Below, piece by piece: positions 1-7,457 of a stretch of 64,000 bases of DNA. The stretch is from Gammaproteobacteria bacterium (GTDB lineage Bacteria; Pseudomonadota; Gammaproteobacteria; Pseudomonadales; Pseudohongiellaceae), in assembly GCA_029253585.1 (NCBI GenBank), contig JAQWZF010000026.1:124001-188000 (forward strand). The letters run 5' to 3'. Position 1 is the stretch's first letter; each line of letters starts with the position of its first letter. The translations under genes were made by a program, and so were the position numbers. A model generated the notes under the pieces. It was not told the origin of the DNA and searched no databases. It saw nothing but the letters and a program-made list of their open reading frames with translations.

Positions 1-164
1 AGGCCAATATTGCCACCACGGCCCTCTAAATAGTAAACACTCCCCGCCACATGATGTGGAATTATTTCAACGTTACTAAAGTCTTGCTGCGCGAATAAGG
101 GGCTACTCAGCAGCAGACAGGAAAGGGATAACACTAGAGATTGCAGGCGACGATATCGACACAT
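1..164 (-). CDS. MBL-fold metallo-hydrolase, N-terminal part (cut by window edge)
   Basis: The reverse strand opens with ATG at 164 and reads 54 codons to the window edge without a stop. A good ribosome site (AGGAG) lies about seven bases upstream. The product starts with a signal peptide (basic start, leucine-rich core, cleavage probably after SSPLFAQ). It continues with 'HHVAGSVYYLEGRGGNIG', the typical first strand of exported metallo-beta-lactamase-fold hydrolases. The zinc ligands (HxHxDH) would lie outside the window, so the family is inferred from this N-terminal strand only. The rest of the gene and its substrate cannot be judged. Confidence 0.6.
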   Translation of the reverse strand, partial: MCRYRRLQSLVLSLSCLLLSSPLFAQQDFSNVEIIPHHVAGSVYYLEGRGGNIG

Positions 165-420
165 GGAGAGACTCCTGGCCCGGGGGCATAGATTAGCTTG
201 GCATTATTGAACGCAGTAGGAATAATAATAGGAGAATAAGAGTCTACTGACGGAATGTCCAATGACACGCTACTCGCTGCGGCCTCATTTCGATTCGACC
301 CTAACTAGTTTAAAGTACTCACTTCTCGAGGTGCTAACTGGGCTCATGGCGTGGTTTAGCCCGAAGCTGCGTATAATACAGAGACTGCAGGGGCTCAGGC
401 CTCCAGATAAACGGGATCCA

Positions 421-1200
421 ATGACAGGAAATGCAGGAATCTTATGGAGGCTGAGCCGCAGAGCCAGCTTTTTCGCAGGTGTCGCGACAATAACCTGCCT
501 CGCTCTCAGTGTGCCCGCTATAGGCCAGGACAGCCTACAACAGCTCGACCTGGATCTACCCCTGCGTCTGGACTTCTCTGGCTCCTGGCAGAAAGATTTC
601 CGCCGCAGCGACAACTGGGAAGATGAGCTATCGCGCACCCTGCGCATTCGCCAAGAGTCAGCTGCACGGCAACAGTCTTCGCCGGGCTCATCAAGAATCC
701 GTGCAACACCACCGATATCGGTTGGCAATATCAATCTACCGCGGACCCGCAGACGCGGCGCAAGCATTGTCGACCTCGCCAGACTGGCCGAATACATCAG
801 CCGACAGAACACCATCGAGATCAAACAGACCCGGAACGAGATAATAATCGAACGCAGTGGTGAGGCAGCCTTGGTCTGCGGAGTGGAGTACGACCTGCAA
901 CGCACCTTCGCTAACGAGCACGGTGTAGAGGTCTGTGGCTGGGATGGACAGCAGCTGGTTTTTCAGATCATGCTGCCGGATGATCTAATCATTATGCACC
1001 GCTTCACCGTGTCTTCGAACCAGCAGGTTCTTAACCTGCTGACCAGCATTTACAGCAAGGGTGGGGAACCCTTCAATCTCATTCAGGCCTTCACTAAATA
1101 CGAGACGCCTCGCGACGAATTCAATTGCATTCAGACTCTAAGCCGCGGCCAGATTTGTAATCAGTCTGGCGCCGATCTCTCCGGGGTGTTAGACAACTGA
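421..1200 (+). CDS. Exported protein of unknown function, first gene of a two-gene unit
   Basis: I do not recognise the family. The open frame extends upstream to an ATG at 262. The ATG at 421 is preferred because it puts a normal signal peptide (RRASFFAGVATITCLALS, cleavage near PAIGQ) at the N-terminus, with a weak GGGA site before it. The mature part has an Arg- and Ser-rich linker, then a segment of about 130 residues rich in predicted beta strands with four cysteines that could form two disulfides, as expected for a periplasmic protein. The stop codon overlaps the start of the next gene by one base (TGATG), so the two are translationally coupled and probably work together. Confidence 0.7.
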   Translation: MTGNAGILWRLSRRASFFAGVATITCLALSVPAIGQDSLQQLDLDLPLRLDFSGSWQKDFRRSDNWEDELSRTLRIRQESAARQQSSPGSSRIRATPPISVGNINLPRTRRRGASIVDLARLAEYISRQNTIEIKQTRNEIIIERSGEAALVCGVEYDLQRTFANEHGVEVCGWDGQQLVFQIMLPDDLIIMHRFTVSSNQQVLNLLTSIYSKGGEPFNLIQAFTKYETPRDEFNCIQTLSRGQICNQSGADLSGVLDN

Positions 1201-2381
1201 TGCGATATAGCGAAGGCACATCTTCGAGTTGGCTTATGTGTGTGGCGACGTCATTGTTACTCGCCGGCTGCACACAAACTATTCCCGAGCCCATAGAGCG
1301 CCCCCTCGATCTAGTTGGCGATGTTCCCCTTATCAGAGCCACTCAGACTCCAGCCGATTACGCGCTTCTAGAGGTAGGGATTGAAATTTTTAGCGCGCCG
1401 GAAAAGGAATCTGATGACTACGAAATTGGCGACTGGGTGTTCGATGAAATAATTCAAAAGGAGACTCAGTTCCTACCCCATCTCTTAAAGAACACCCTAG
1501 TCGATTCCAAACAGTGGGGTGCCGTGCGTGTGATTCCAGAGAGCGATCCTTCTCTGGATCTCTTCATCCGCGGAGAGATCATTCAATCCAATGGAAAAAC
1601 GCTAGAATTACAGATACAGGCTTTCGACAGCAGCGGACGCAAATGGCTCAACCGCGTCTATGCTGACCAGAGCATCCAGGAAGAATATCCGGAATCCACA
1701 CGCTTCACTCTGGACGATACATTCGATGCCGCAAACTTCGTAGAACCTTTTCAAGATATTTATAATCGCCTTGCCAATGACCTCATTGAAGTTCGCTCCA
1801 ACCTGGGGGAGCAGGCGCTCACCGACTTGAACATGGTTACCGATATGCTGTATGCGAAGGACCTATCACCGGATACCTTCGCAGCAGCTCTGCAAGAAAC
1901 CGAAGATGGCCTACTAACGATTGATAGGCTACCGTCTCTGGATGACCCGATGATCGCAAGAGTAGCCGATATGAAATATCGGCATCACCTGTTTATAGAT
2001 ACCGTCGATGAGTACTATCAGACTCTCTATGACGACATCCAACCGGCCTACGTCTTGTGGCGACGCTACTCTATAGACCAATTTACTGAAGAGGAAACAT
2101 CACGAGGAGAAGCAGGCGGCAGCAACTATGGCAATTCCAGTGGCTTCCTGTCACTAAGCCAACGCTACGACCGATTCAAGTGGAGCAAGATATTTGAGAG
2201 TGAGTTTACGGATTTGGCATCGGGTTTTAATAACGAATTAGCCCCCGCTTTCTTAGAGTTAAATTCACAGGTACACGGACTGACCGGCACCATGGAGCAA
2301 CAATACCGCGAGTGGCGCGGCATACTGCGCAGATTGTTTGAATTAGAAAATAGTGGCAGCGTGACAGATTCGTCAAACTAG
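1200..2381 (+). CDS. Lipoprotein of unknown function, second gene of the pair
   Basis: The 393-residue product begins with a lipoprotein signal ending in the lipobox LLLAGC, so the mature protein should be lipid-anchored in the cell envelope. Residues 50-170 resemble a small alpha/beta domain with an amphipathic strand pattern ('LDLFIRGEIIQSNGKTLELQ'). The remainder is strongly helical and acidic with many Tyr and Asp residues, including a 'DDTFDAANFVEPFQDIYNRL' segment. No catalytic motif is visible. Its start overlaps the stop of the preceding exported protein, so both are made from one message. The pairing of an exported protein with a lipoprotein suggests an envelope complex, but that is inference. 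Confidence 0.75.
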   Translation: MRYSEGTSSSWLMCVATSLLLAGCTQTIPEPIERPLDLVGDVPLIRATQTPADYALLEVGIEIFSAPEKESDDYEIGDWVFDEIIQKETQFLPHLLKNTLVDSKQWGAVRVIPESDPSLDLFIRGEIIQSNGKTLELQIQAFDSSGRKWLNRVYADQSIQEEYPESTRFTLDDTFDAANFVEPFQDIYNRLANDLIEVRSNLGEQALTDLNMVTDMLYAKDLSPDTFAAALQETEDGLLTIDRLPSLDDPMIARVADMKYRHHLFIDTVDEYYQTLYDDIQPAYVLWRRYSIDQFTEEETSRGEAGGSNYGNSSGFLSLSQRYDRFKWSKIFESEFTDLASGFNNELAPAFLELNSQVHGLTGTMEQQYREWRGILRRLFELENSGSVTDSSN

Positions 2382-2388
2382 AGGCTAG

Positions 2389-2475
2389 CTAGAGACTGAC
2401 TAACACAGCCCAGCAGATTAAGGCCACCACAACCGGCACTACCATCAGAAATACTAGGTGTCTTACGTGGATCAT
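2389..2475 (-). CDS. 28-residue single-pass membrane protein
   Basis: A short frame runs from ATG at 2475 to TAG at 2389, with a strong ribosome site (GGAG followed by five A) ahead of it. The product starts MIHVRHLVF and is then almost entirely hydrophobic (VVPVVVALICWAVLV), long enough to cross the membrane once with the basic N-terminus in the cytoplasm. It is antisense to nothing and fills the gap between the lipoprotein gene and the next gene. A similar 30-residue protein is encoded at 54978-55070. Function unknown. The good ribosome site and uninterrupted transmembrane segment are the only evidence. Confidence 0.5.
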   Translation of the reverse strand: MIHVRHLVFLMVVPVVVALICWAVLVSL

Positions 2476-2652
2476 TTTTTCTCCTCTCTTACTCTTTTAC
2501 ACAAGCCCACTATACGCCCAATATTGCAGCCGATGTGTCGCTGCGACACTATGACGCAGCCCCTCTAAGCCCAGCGTTTTTTAGACACAGCCTCTTTAAA
2601 CCTGGGTTGATCTAGGCGTATACTCATTTCAAAATTAGAAAAGGTACTGACC

Positions 2653-3201
2653 ATGAGTGAAGAGCAAGCACTTTCCGAGAAGGGCAGTAAAACACGTAAT
2701 ATCCTGATTGCCGCTAGCGGCACTTTGTTGGTGGCTTTTGTCGCCGGCTTTCTTATCTACTCCTCAGTTTGTCCCTGTGATCGCACCCCTGGAGGCTTTT
2801 TGTTTGGAGAGAGCGTTGACGAACCAATTAATGACTGGTCGTTTGCAAATGAGGTACCTCTATGTCAGCTACAGATATGGGCTGGAGTAAGGCCTCATGC
2901 CATTAATCTCAACTGCATGTCGACGCCACAGGGCGAGCTCTATCTGAGCTGCTCGGTATGCACGACAAAATACTGGGCTGGAAAGGTCGGTGAAAACGAG
3001 AACGGTGTGATGCGCCTGAACGGTGTTGTCTATCCTGTTGTTCTGAACCGCGAAACGGACCCTGTCGCCATGGATCGTGCCTGGAGTGCCCGCATATCGA
3101 AACTACAAACCCATGGTGGAGGAGCCTACAATCCGGTTCCTGATGAGGATGCGCAGCGACCCGATCATTGGTGGACTTTCCGAGTCGTCTCTTCAGGCTA
3201 G
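2653..3201 (+). CDS. Membrane-anchored protein of unknown function, paralogue of the gene at 6362
   Basis: The 182-residue product has a charged cytoplasmic N-terminus, one membrane segment at about residues 17-38 (ILIAASGTLLVAFVAGFLIY) and a periplasmic domain. The domain has a GGF turn, a DWSF motif near residue 63, a beta-rich core with five or more cysteines (CQLQ, NLNCMS, SCSVC) and a 'RLNGVVYPVVLNRETD' strand pair. The same plan (one TM, GG-F, DWSF, then 'LRxxGxxY') recurs in the protein encoded at 6362-6871. The core pattern recalls split beta-barrel flavin- or F420-binding folds, which is inference from pattern only. A strong terminator follows. Confidence 0.7.
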   Translation: MSEEQALSEKGSKTRNILIAASGTLLVAFVAGFLIYSSVCPCDRTPGGFLFGESVDEPINDWSFANEVPLCQLQIWAGVRPHAINLNCMSTPQGELYLSCSVCTTKYWAGKVGENENGVMRLNGVVYPVVLNRETDPVAMDRAWSARISKLQTHGGGAYNPVPDEDAQRPDHWWTFRVVSSG

Positions 3202-3220
3202 AGTGACTCTGTTGCAACGG

Positions 3221-3260
3221 CCAAAAAAAAGGCGATGCTGAAGCATCGCCTTTTTTTTGG
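3221..3260. terminator. Bidirectional Rho-independent terminator
   Basis: A 40-base perfect palindrome: CCAAAAAAAAGGCGATGCT, a two-base centre, then its exact complement ending in eight T and GG. The GC core GGCGATGCT/AGCATCGCC is flanked by A8 on one side and T8 on the other, so it terminates transcription in both directions. It sits between the convergent genes 2653-3201 (+) and 3312-4190 (-). Confidence 0.9.
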
Positions 3261-3311
3261 GTGTACTTACCGGGAAGAGACAGCGTCAGTTCTCGGAAGT
3301 CGAAGCCAGCG

Positions 3312-4190
3312 CTATGCCAGATTATTCTCGAACAGATTCAGCAGTCGGCTCCACGCGCGCTCGGCCTGTGCCTCGTGATACACCTGCGAGTCTGGCGGGC
3401 ACCAGCCGTGCAGTGTGCCCTCGTAGACTTCAATCTCTGCCGAAAGGCCCGCAGAGGCATAGGCTTCCCGCAGAGTATTCTTAGCTTCGGGTGTACTCTC
3501 ATCATCGTTCGCAGCCACGCAATGCAACATCGCCGATTGTGTCTGTGGTATTAGCAGATGGGGGCTATTGTCGGCATCGGTTGCCAGCCCGCCACCGTGG
3601 AAGGTGCCCCCCGCGCCCAGACGACTCGGTACGGCAGCGACTGTACGCATAACCATAGGTCCGCCCATGCAATAGCCCGTAGTTCCGATTCTGCGATTTG
3701 TGTCTGTCGCAGACTGCTGATCCAACCAACTTACCATCGCCCGAGCGTCGGTGAAATGCGTCTCGGCATTCAGGTTGCGGGCCATAGGCAATACGATCTC
3801 TCGCGTTTCCGGCTGACCAAAGCTCGCGCCCTCACCGACTACCGGTGATTTAGCATCTCTATAGAAGGGGTTCACTACCAGAACTGTGTATCCGGATTCA
3901 GCGAGACGCTTGCCCATCATGCGAAAGGCAGGTCTCAGGCCAAGTATGTCGGGCCATACGATGACGGCGGCATGGCTGCCACTCGATGGATGGACGAAAT
4001 AACAGTCGGCGACGCCATCGGGCGTCGTAATGTTCACATCTGATTCTGTTACAGACTGCGCGTTTGCTACCGGTGGCAGCAACATAGCCAGCCCCGCTGT
4101 AGCGGTCAGCTTGTTAAATTTGCGCCGACTAAGCTCCCCATTGCTGGATATAAATTCGTCTGCGTCTTTTTGAGTATCTAGATCACACAT
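3312..4190 (-). CDS. Dienelactone hydrolase family protein with Tat signal
   Basis: An alpha/beta hydrolase of 292 residues. The N-terminus carries a twin-arginine motif (SRRKFNKL, about residues 21-28) followed by a hydrophobic stretch and VANAQ, so the enzyme is probably exported folded. The dienelactone hydrolase triad is visible: nucleophilic cysteine in GYCMGG (about Cys174), aspartate in AANDDEST (about 229) and histidine in LHGWCPPD (about 261). Dienelactone hydrolases open lactone or ester bonds, classically in chlorocatechol breakdown. The substrate here is unknown, and exported members are common in marine proteobacteria without that pathway. It is monocistronic and diverges from the NHL gene at 4348. 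Confidence 0.88.
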   Translation of the reverse strand: MCDLDTQKDADEFISSNGELSRRKFNKLTATAGLAMLLPPVANAQSVTESDVNITTPDGVADCYFVHPSSGSHAAVIVWPDILGLRPAFRMMGKRLAESGYTVLVVNPFYRDAKSPVVGEGASFGQPETREIVLPMARNLNAETHFTDARAMVSWLDQQSATDTNRRIGTTGYCMGGPMVMRTVAAVPSRLGAGGTFHGGGLATDADNSPHLLIPQTQSAMLHCVAANDDESTPEAKNTLREAYASAGLSAEIEVYEGTLHGWCPPDSQVYHEAQAERAWSRLLNLFENNLA

Positions 4191-4347
4191 GTCGTTCTCC
4201 TCGAGCGTTCTGTGTTTTAACTACTTTTGTTTTATTCTCGACTACTATTTTTGATTTATTCGGTACTACCTGCACTAAGGAGTATGAGAGTATTTGGCTC
4301 AGGCAGAAAACTCAATAGAATTCTCTACAATCCACCAGTGACGGCCT

Positions 4348-5478
4348 ATGACGACATTCCTGAACAGACGGCAACTCCTGCAGCTGAGCCTTGCGGGTTT
4401 CGGTGTGGCAGGATTACATCGATTCAGCTATGGCCAGCAGACAGTCGTTCGCACCGTAGCTGGAACCGGCGTTCCCGGCTTCGAAGAAACAGCTGCAGCT
4501 GGCGCGCTTGCTCCCGCCACCCCTGTGAATAACCCCTATGGCGTCGTAGTTGGGCCCGATTCGGCCCTGTACTTCTGTGAGGTAGACAGCGGCAGAACAC
4601 GCCGCCTCGACCTGAATACGCACATGCTGAGAACGGTGGCAGGCAATGGCGAGAAAGCCTATAGCGGCGATGGTGGGCTGGCCAGCGATGCCTCCTTCTC
4701 GGCCCCTCACGAGATCCGTTTCGACGCGCAGGGAAATCTCTACATTGTGAGTCGGGATTCACACACAGTGCGCCGCGTAGACCGCGCTAGTGGCAGAGTT
4801 AGCACGCTAGCAGGAACGGGGGAAGCCGGCTTTTCCGGCGACAACGGGCCTGCGCAGTTGGCGCAGCTACGACAGCCCCATAGCATTGCATTCGATGCTA
4901 GGGGCGACTTACTCATCTGCGACATAGGCAATAGCCGCCTAAGGCGTGTGGATATGGCCAGCGGCATCATTAGTACTCTTTCGGGAACTGGTGAAAGAAC
5001 CGTGACACCGGATTCCGCGCCGATAACGGGCACGCCGTTACTAGGGCCTCGCTCTATCGATACGGATGCCACGGGCAATGCCTATCTTGTTCTAAGGGAA
5101 GGCAATGCCGTCTTTCGCTTGGACATAGCGGCGAATCGTCTGCAACGCATTGCTGGTACCGGGGAGCGTGGATATCAGGGTGATGGCGGGGCTGCAATCG
5201 ACGCTACCTTTAACGGCCCCAAGGGCATCGCCTATTCCCAATCCGATCACAGCTTATACATAGTCGATACCGAGAACCATGTTATTCGCCGCATGTCACT
5301 GACCACAGGCATTATCGATACGGTATTAGGCAGCGGCGAGCGTGGCGATGGTCCCGATGGCGATCCACTAACTTGCAGCCTGAATCGGCCCCATGGCGTT
5401 TTCGCCCATGAGGGTTTGCTTTACGTAACCGATAGCGAGAGCCATCGGGTGCGGGAAGTCTCCGGGTTGTTTGATTAG
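4348..5478 (+). CDS. Exported NHL-repeat six-bladed beta-propeller protein
   Basis: A 376-residue protein. The N-terminus (FLNRRQLLQLSLAGFGVAGL) looks like a Tat-type signal. The rest consists of six repeats of about 55 residues, each with a core such as VAGTGVPGFEE, LAGTGEAGFSGDNG or IAGTGERGYQGDGG, then 'xxPxxI.FD..GxLYIxD', i.e. one complete NHL propeller. NHL propellers are binding scaffolds, and bacterial exported ones sometimes act as lactonase-like or peptidyl-glycine-lyase-like enzymes. Nothing here proves catalysis. No strong ribosome site precedes the ATG, but the signal peptide supports this start. Confidence 0.85.
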   Translation: MTTFLNRRQLLQLSLAGFGVAGLHRFSYGQQTVVRTVAGTGVPGFEETAAAGALAPATPVNNPYGVVVGPDSALYFCEVDSGRTRRLDLNTHMLRTVAGNGEKAYSGDGGLASDASFSAPHEIRFDAQGNLYIVSRDSHTVRRVDRASGRVSTLAGTGEAGFSGDNGPAQLAQLRQPHSIAFDARGDLLICDIGNSRLRRVDMASGIISTLSGTGERTVTPDSAPITGTPLLGPRSIDTDATGNAYLVLREGNAVFRLDIAANRLQRIAGTGERGYQGDGGAAIDATFNGPKGIAYSQSDHSLYIVDTENHVIRRMSLTTGIIDTVLGSGERGDGPDGDPLTCSLNRPHGVFAHEGLLYVTDSESHRVREVSGLFD

Positions 5479-5711
5479 CGCTAGCTGTTGCGAGCAGACT
5501 CTTGGAAATTCTCGTGCTGAGCTGGTGCCTGACTGCTTAGGCTATGAAATAATTAGAAAACATGCATTGCAGATAAGACTGGAAATGGGCAATGATGATA
5601 GGTGCAATATAACCGCAACATTCGACTTCCAACTGCGCATAAAGCGCGTGTTTGGGTAGCTCGATTAATTAGATTCAGAAATATTCAGACGCAAAAACAG
5701 ACGGATTCCCT

Positions 5712-6079
5712 ATGAATGAAGAAAAGGTAAAGCAGCTCCTGAAAGAGCTCTTAGTTGAGATCAAGCAGGGCGAGACGCACGATGAAGAGTTACTGGCCGA
5801 TTAGCTACCGCCTTTCAAGTAACCGCCGGAGCCATGACCAACACCCTGAAGAAGCTTGAATCAAAGGGCTTGGTAAAGATAGAACCCGATGAACTAAGTG
5901 GGCGCAAGAAAAAGGTTACTATTACCCTGAAGGGTGAAGAGCTACACAAACAGGCTATTGCTGCATCTGCGCCGATGTTTCAGGAGTTTGCCGAAAGATT
6001 CCCGGCGGAAGACATCGCGAAGCAGATCGCAGAGCTGAGAAAGATGAGAGAATATCTGGACGAACGCCGCTACCGCTAG
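5712..6079 (+). pseudogene. MarR-family regulator remnant (frameshift and shortened N-terminus)
   Basis: From about 5804 to 6079 one frame encodes the C-terminal two thirds of a MarR regulator: the recognition helix (ATAFQVTAGAMTNTLKKLES), the wing (DELSGRKKKVTITLKGEEL) and the final dimerisation helices. The preceding sequence, from ATG at 5712, reads a 30-residue helical peptide in another frame that stops at 5802-5804, just where the regulator's frame begins. A normal MarR protein has 60 or more residues before the recognition helix. The gene therefore seems to have lost part of its N-terminal region and to carry a frame change. An internal ATG at 5834 could start only a fragment. A single-base sequence error would explain the frame but not the short N-terminus. 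Confidence 0.65.
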
Positions 6080-6130
6080 AGGAGCCAAGGACTACAAGGG
6101 ACAGGTGCTAGAAGGGCAGGTAGAATACAG

Positions 6131-6193
6131 ACAAAAAAATGGCCGCCTAGACCCTATAAGGATCGCTGGCGGCCTACAGAGCATCGGTTTTTT
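6131..6193. terminator. Possible bidirectional terminator hairpin
   Basis: An A-run (6132-6138) precedes GGCCGCC (6141-6147), complementary to GGCGGCC at 6168-6174, and a run of six T lies a little further on. The loop is long (20 bases), so this is weaker than the other terminators in the window. The 282 bases between the MarR remnant and the next gene hold nothing else I can support. Confidence 0.3.
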
Positions 6194-6361
6194 GGGAGAG
6201 ACCGACGCGGGATAGCATGAAGAATCAAGCCTCGGGAGCATTTAAGCTGCAGGATGCATTGATACTAACTCCTATTACGGCAAGCCTAGGCGTTCAGATC
6301 ACAATTTTTAAAAAATTCGGCATCACCCCTATTTATCCCCACAAATTATCTGGAGTAGCAC

Positions 6362-6871
6362 GTGAAAAAAATACTGAAATGGACTGGCATCGGCGTAGCC
6401 CTGCTTCTGGTCAGCACCGCCGTGCTCCTGGGCAGTATGAGGTTCCATGATGGTCCCCTCGAAATACTCTCGGGGGGTCCATTCAAGACCGGTACACCCA
6501 CCCCTGCCCCCGCTGACTGGAGTTTTCTAAAAGACCGCGCCACCATCGAATTTCAAACGATGGAGCCAGCCCAGTCACGGACCGTCTGGCTCGCTACCCA
6601 TGAGCGGCGTCTTTTCGTTGTGAGCGGCTATATGACAACCAATTACGGGGCCATCTGGAAACAATGGCCACATTATCTGGAGGCTGACGATAGAGTCATA
6701 CTGCGTATCGACGGCAATCTCTACGAGCAAAGATTGCAGCGCATAATGATTGATCCGGCGGTGATACCGGTGCTTAACGAATTCAGCCGCAAGTACGGCG
6801 ACGGCGAGGCTGCCAGCGATGATGCCGTAGCAAGCGGCTACACCTGGATGTATGAGGTCGTGGACCGCTAG
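6362..6871 (+). CDS. Membrane-anchored protein of unknown function, paralogue of the gene at 2653
   Basis: A 169-residue protein with an N-terminal membrane anchor (residues 4-24, ILKWTGIGVALLLVSTAVLL) and a periplasmic domain. After GGPF and a Thr/Pro-rich linker comes DWSF, then 'IEFQT...SRTVWLATHERRLFVVSG' and a closing 'VILRIDGNLYEQRLQRI' strand pair. This order matches the 2653-3201 product, which suggests old paralogues. The pattern 'function strand, RTVWL, RLFVVSG' resembles split beta-barrel (PNPOx or F420-dependent) folds, by inference only. The coding sequence ends about 60 bases before the broken asparaginase gene. No cofactor motif can be named. Confidence 0.75.
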   Translation: MKKILKWTGIGVALLLVSTAVLLGSMRFHDGPLEILSGGPFKTGTPTPAPADWSFLKDRATIEFQTMEPAQSRTVWLATHERRLFVVSGYMTTNYGAIWKQWPHYLEADDRVILRIDGNLYEQRLQRIMIDPAVIPVLNEFSRKYGDGEAASDDAVASGYTWMYEVVDR

Positions 6872-6930
6872 AGCATTCGCTCAAGGTGTGTTTATTGCAA
6901 TAGAGAAGGTTCAGAAGCAGGAAGTGTTAG

Positions 6931-7415
6931 ATGAGTTTGATTCGCATATTTACCGTAGGTGGCACCATCGACAAGATCTACTTCGACGCAAAAAGCAGCT
7001 ACGAGGTAGGGCCACCCAATATCACCGAGGTCCTCTCGGGACTGAGCCTCAACCTGGACTATGAGGTCGTGTCGTTGATGCAGAAGGACAGCCTCGAGAT
7101 GACCGATGCCGATAGAGAAACCGTAAGACAGGCCGTAACTGCGGCCCCAGAGAATGAAATCGTGATCACACACGGCACAGATACCATGGTAGATACGGCC
7201 GCGTGCTCCACACTATCCCTAACAAAACGCTCGTTCTGACCGGCGCGCTCAGCCCCGCTCTGTTTAGAAATTCCGATGCGATGTTCAACATCGGCGCCGC
7301 CTTGACCGCTGCACAGATTAAGGACGCTGGCGTTTACATCGCCATGAACGGTGTAATTTTTGACTACGACAAGGTGAGAAAAGATGTTGAGAACAACCGA
7401 TTCGTGGCACTATGA
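6931..7415 (+). pseudogene. Short asparaginase-domain protein, frameshifted
   Basis: The first frame (6931 to about 7195) encodes the asparaginase N-terminus: the TVGGTIDK nucleophile loop and ITHGTDTMVDTA, the second catalytic threonine-aspartate motif. At about 7195-7203 the homology moves to another frame, which continues VLHTIPNKTLVLTGALSPALFRNSDAMF..., the normal next strand of the same fold, and ends at 7415. One missing base accounts for the shift (DTAA then VLHT). Rejoined, the protein would be about 161 residues, the size of known single-domain asparaginase-like proteins that lack the C-terminal domain. It is either a recent pseudogene or a sequence error. As written, only about 90 correct residues are made. 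Confidence 0.8.
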
Positions 7416-7457
7416 AAACCACGTAACGGCTAACTAAATTCTACCGGAGCTGAACCG

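Noticed and set aside
5471..5659. 62-codon frame after the NHL gene
   Set aside because: It overlaps the NHL stop, lacks a ribosome site and has a composition without recognisable motifs.
6217..6450. 77-codon frame overlapping the start of the 6362 gene
   Set aside because: The second half is a shadow of the better-supported membrane-anchored protein, and no ribosome site fits.
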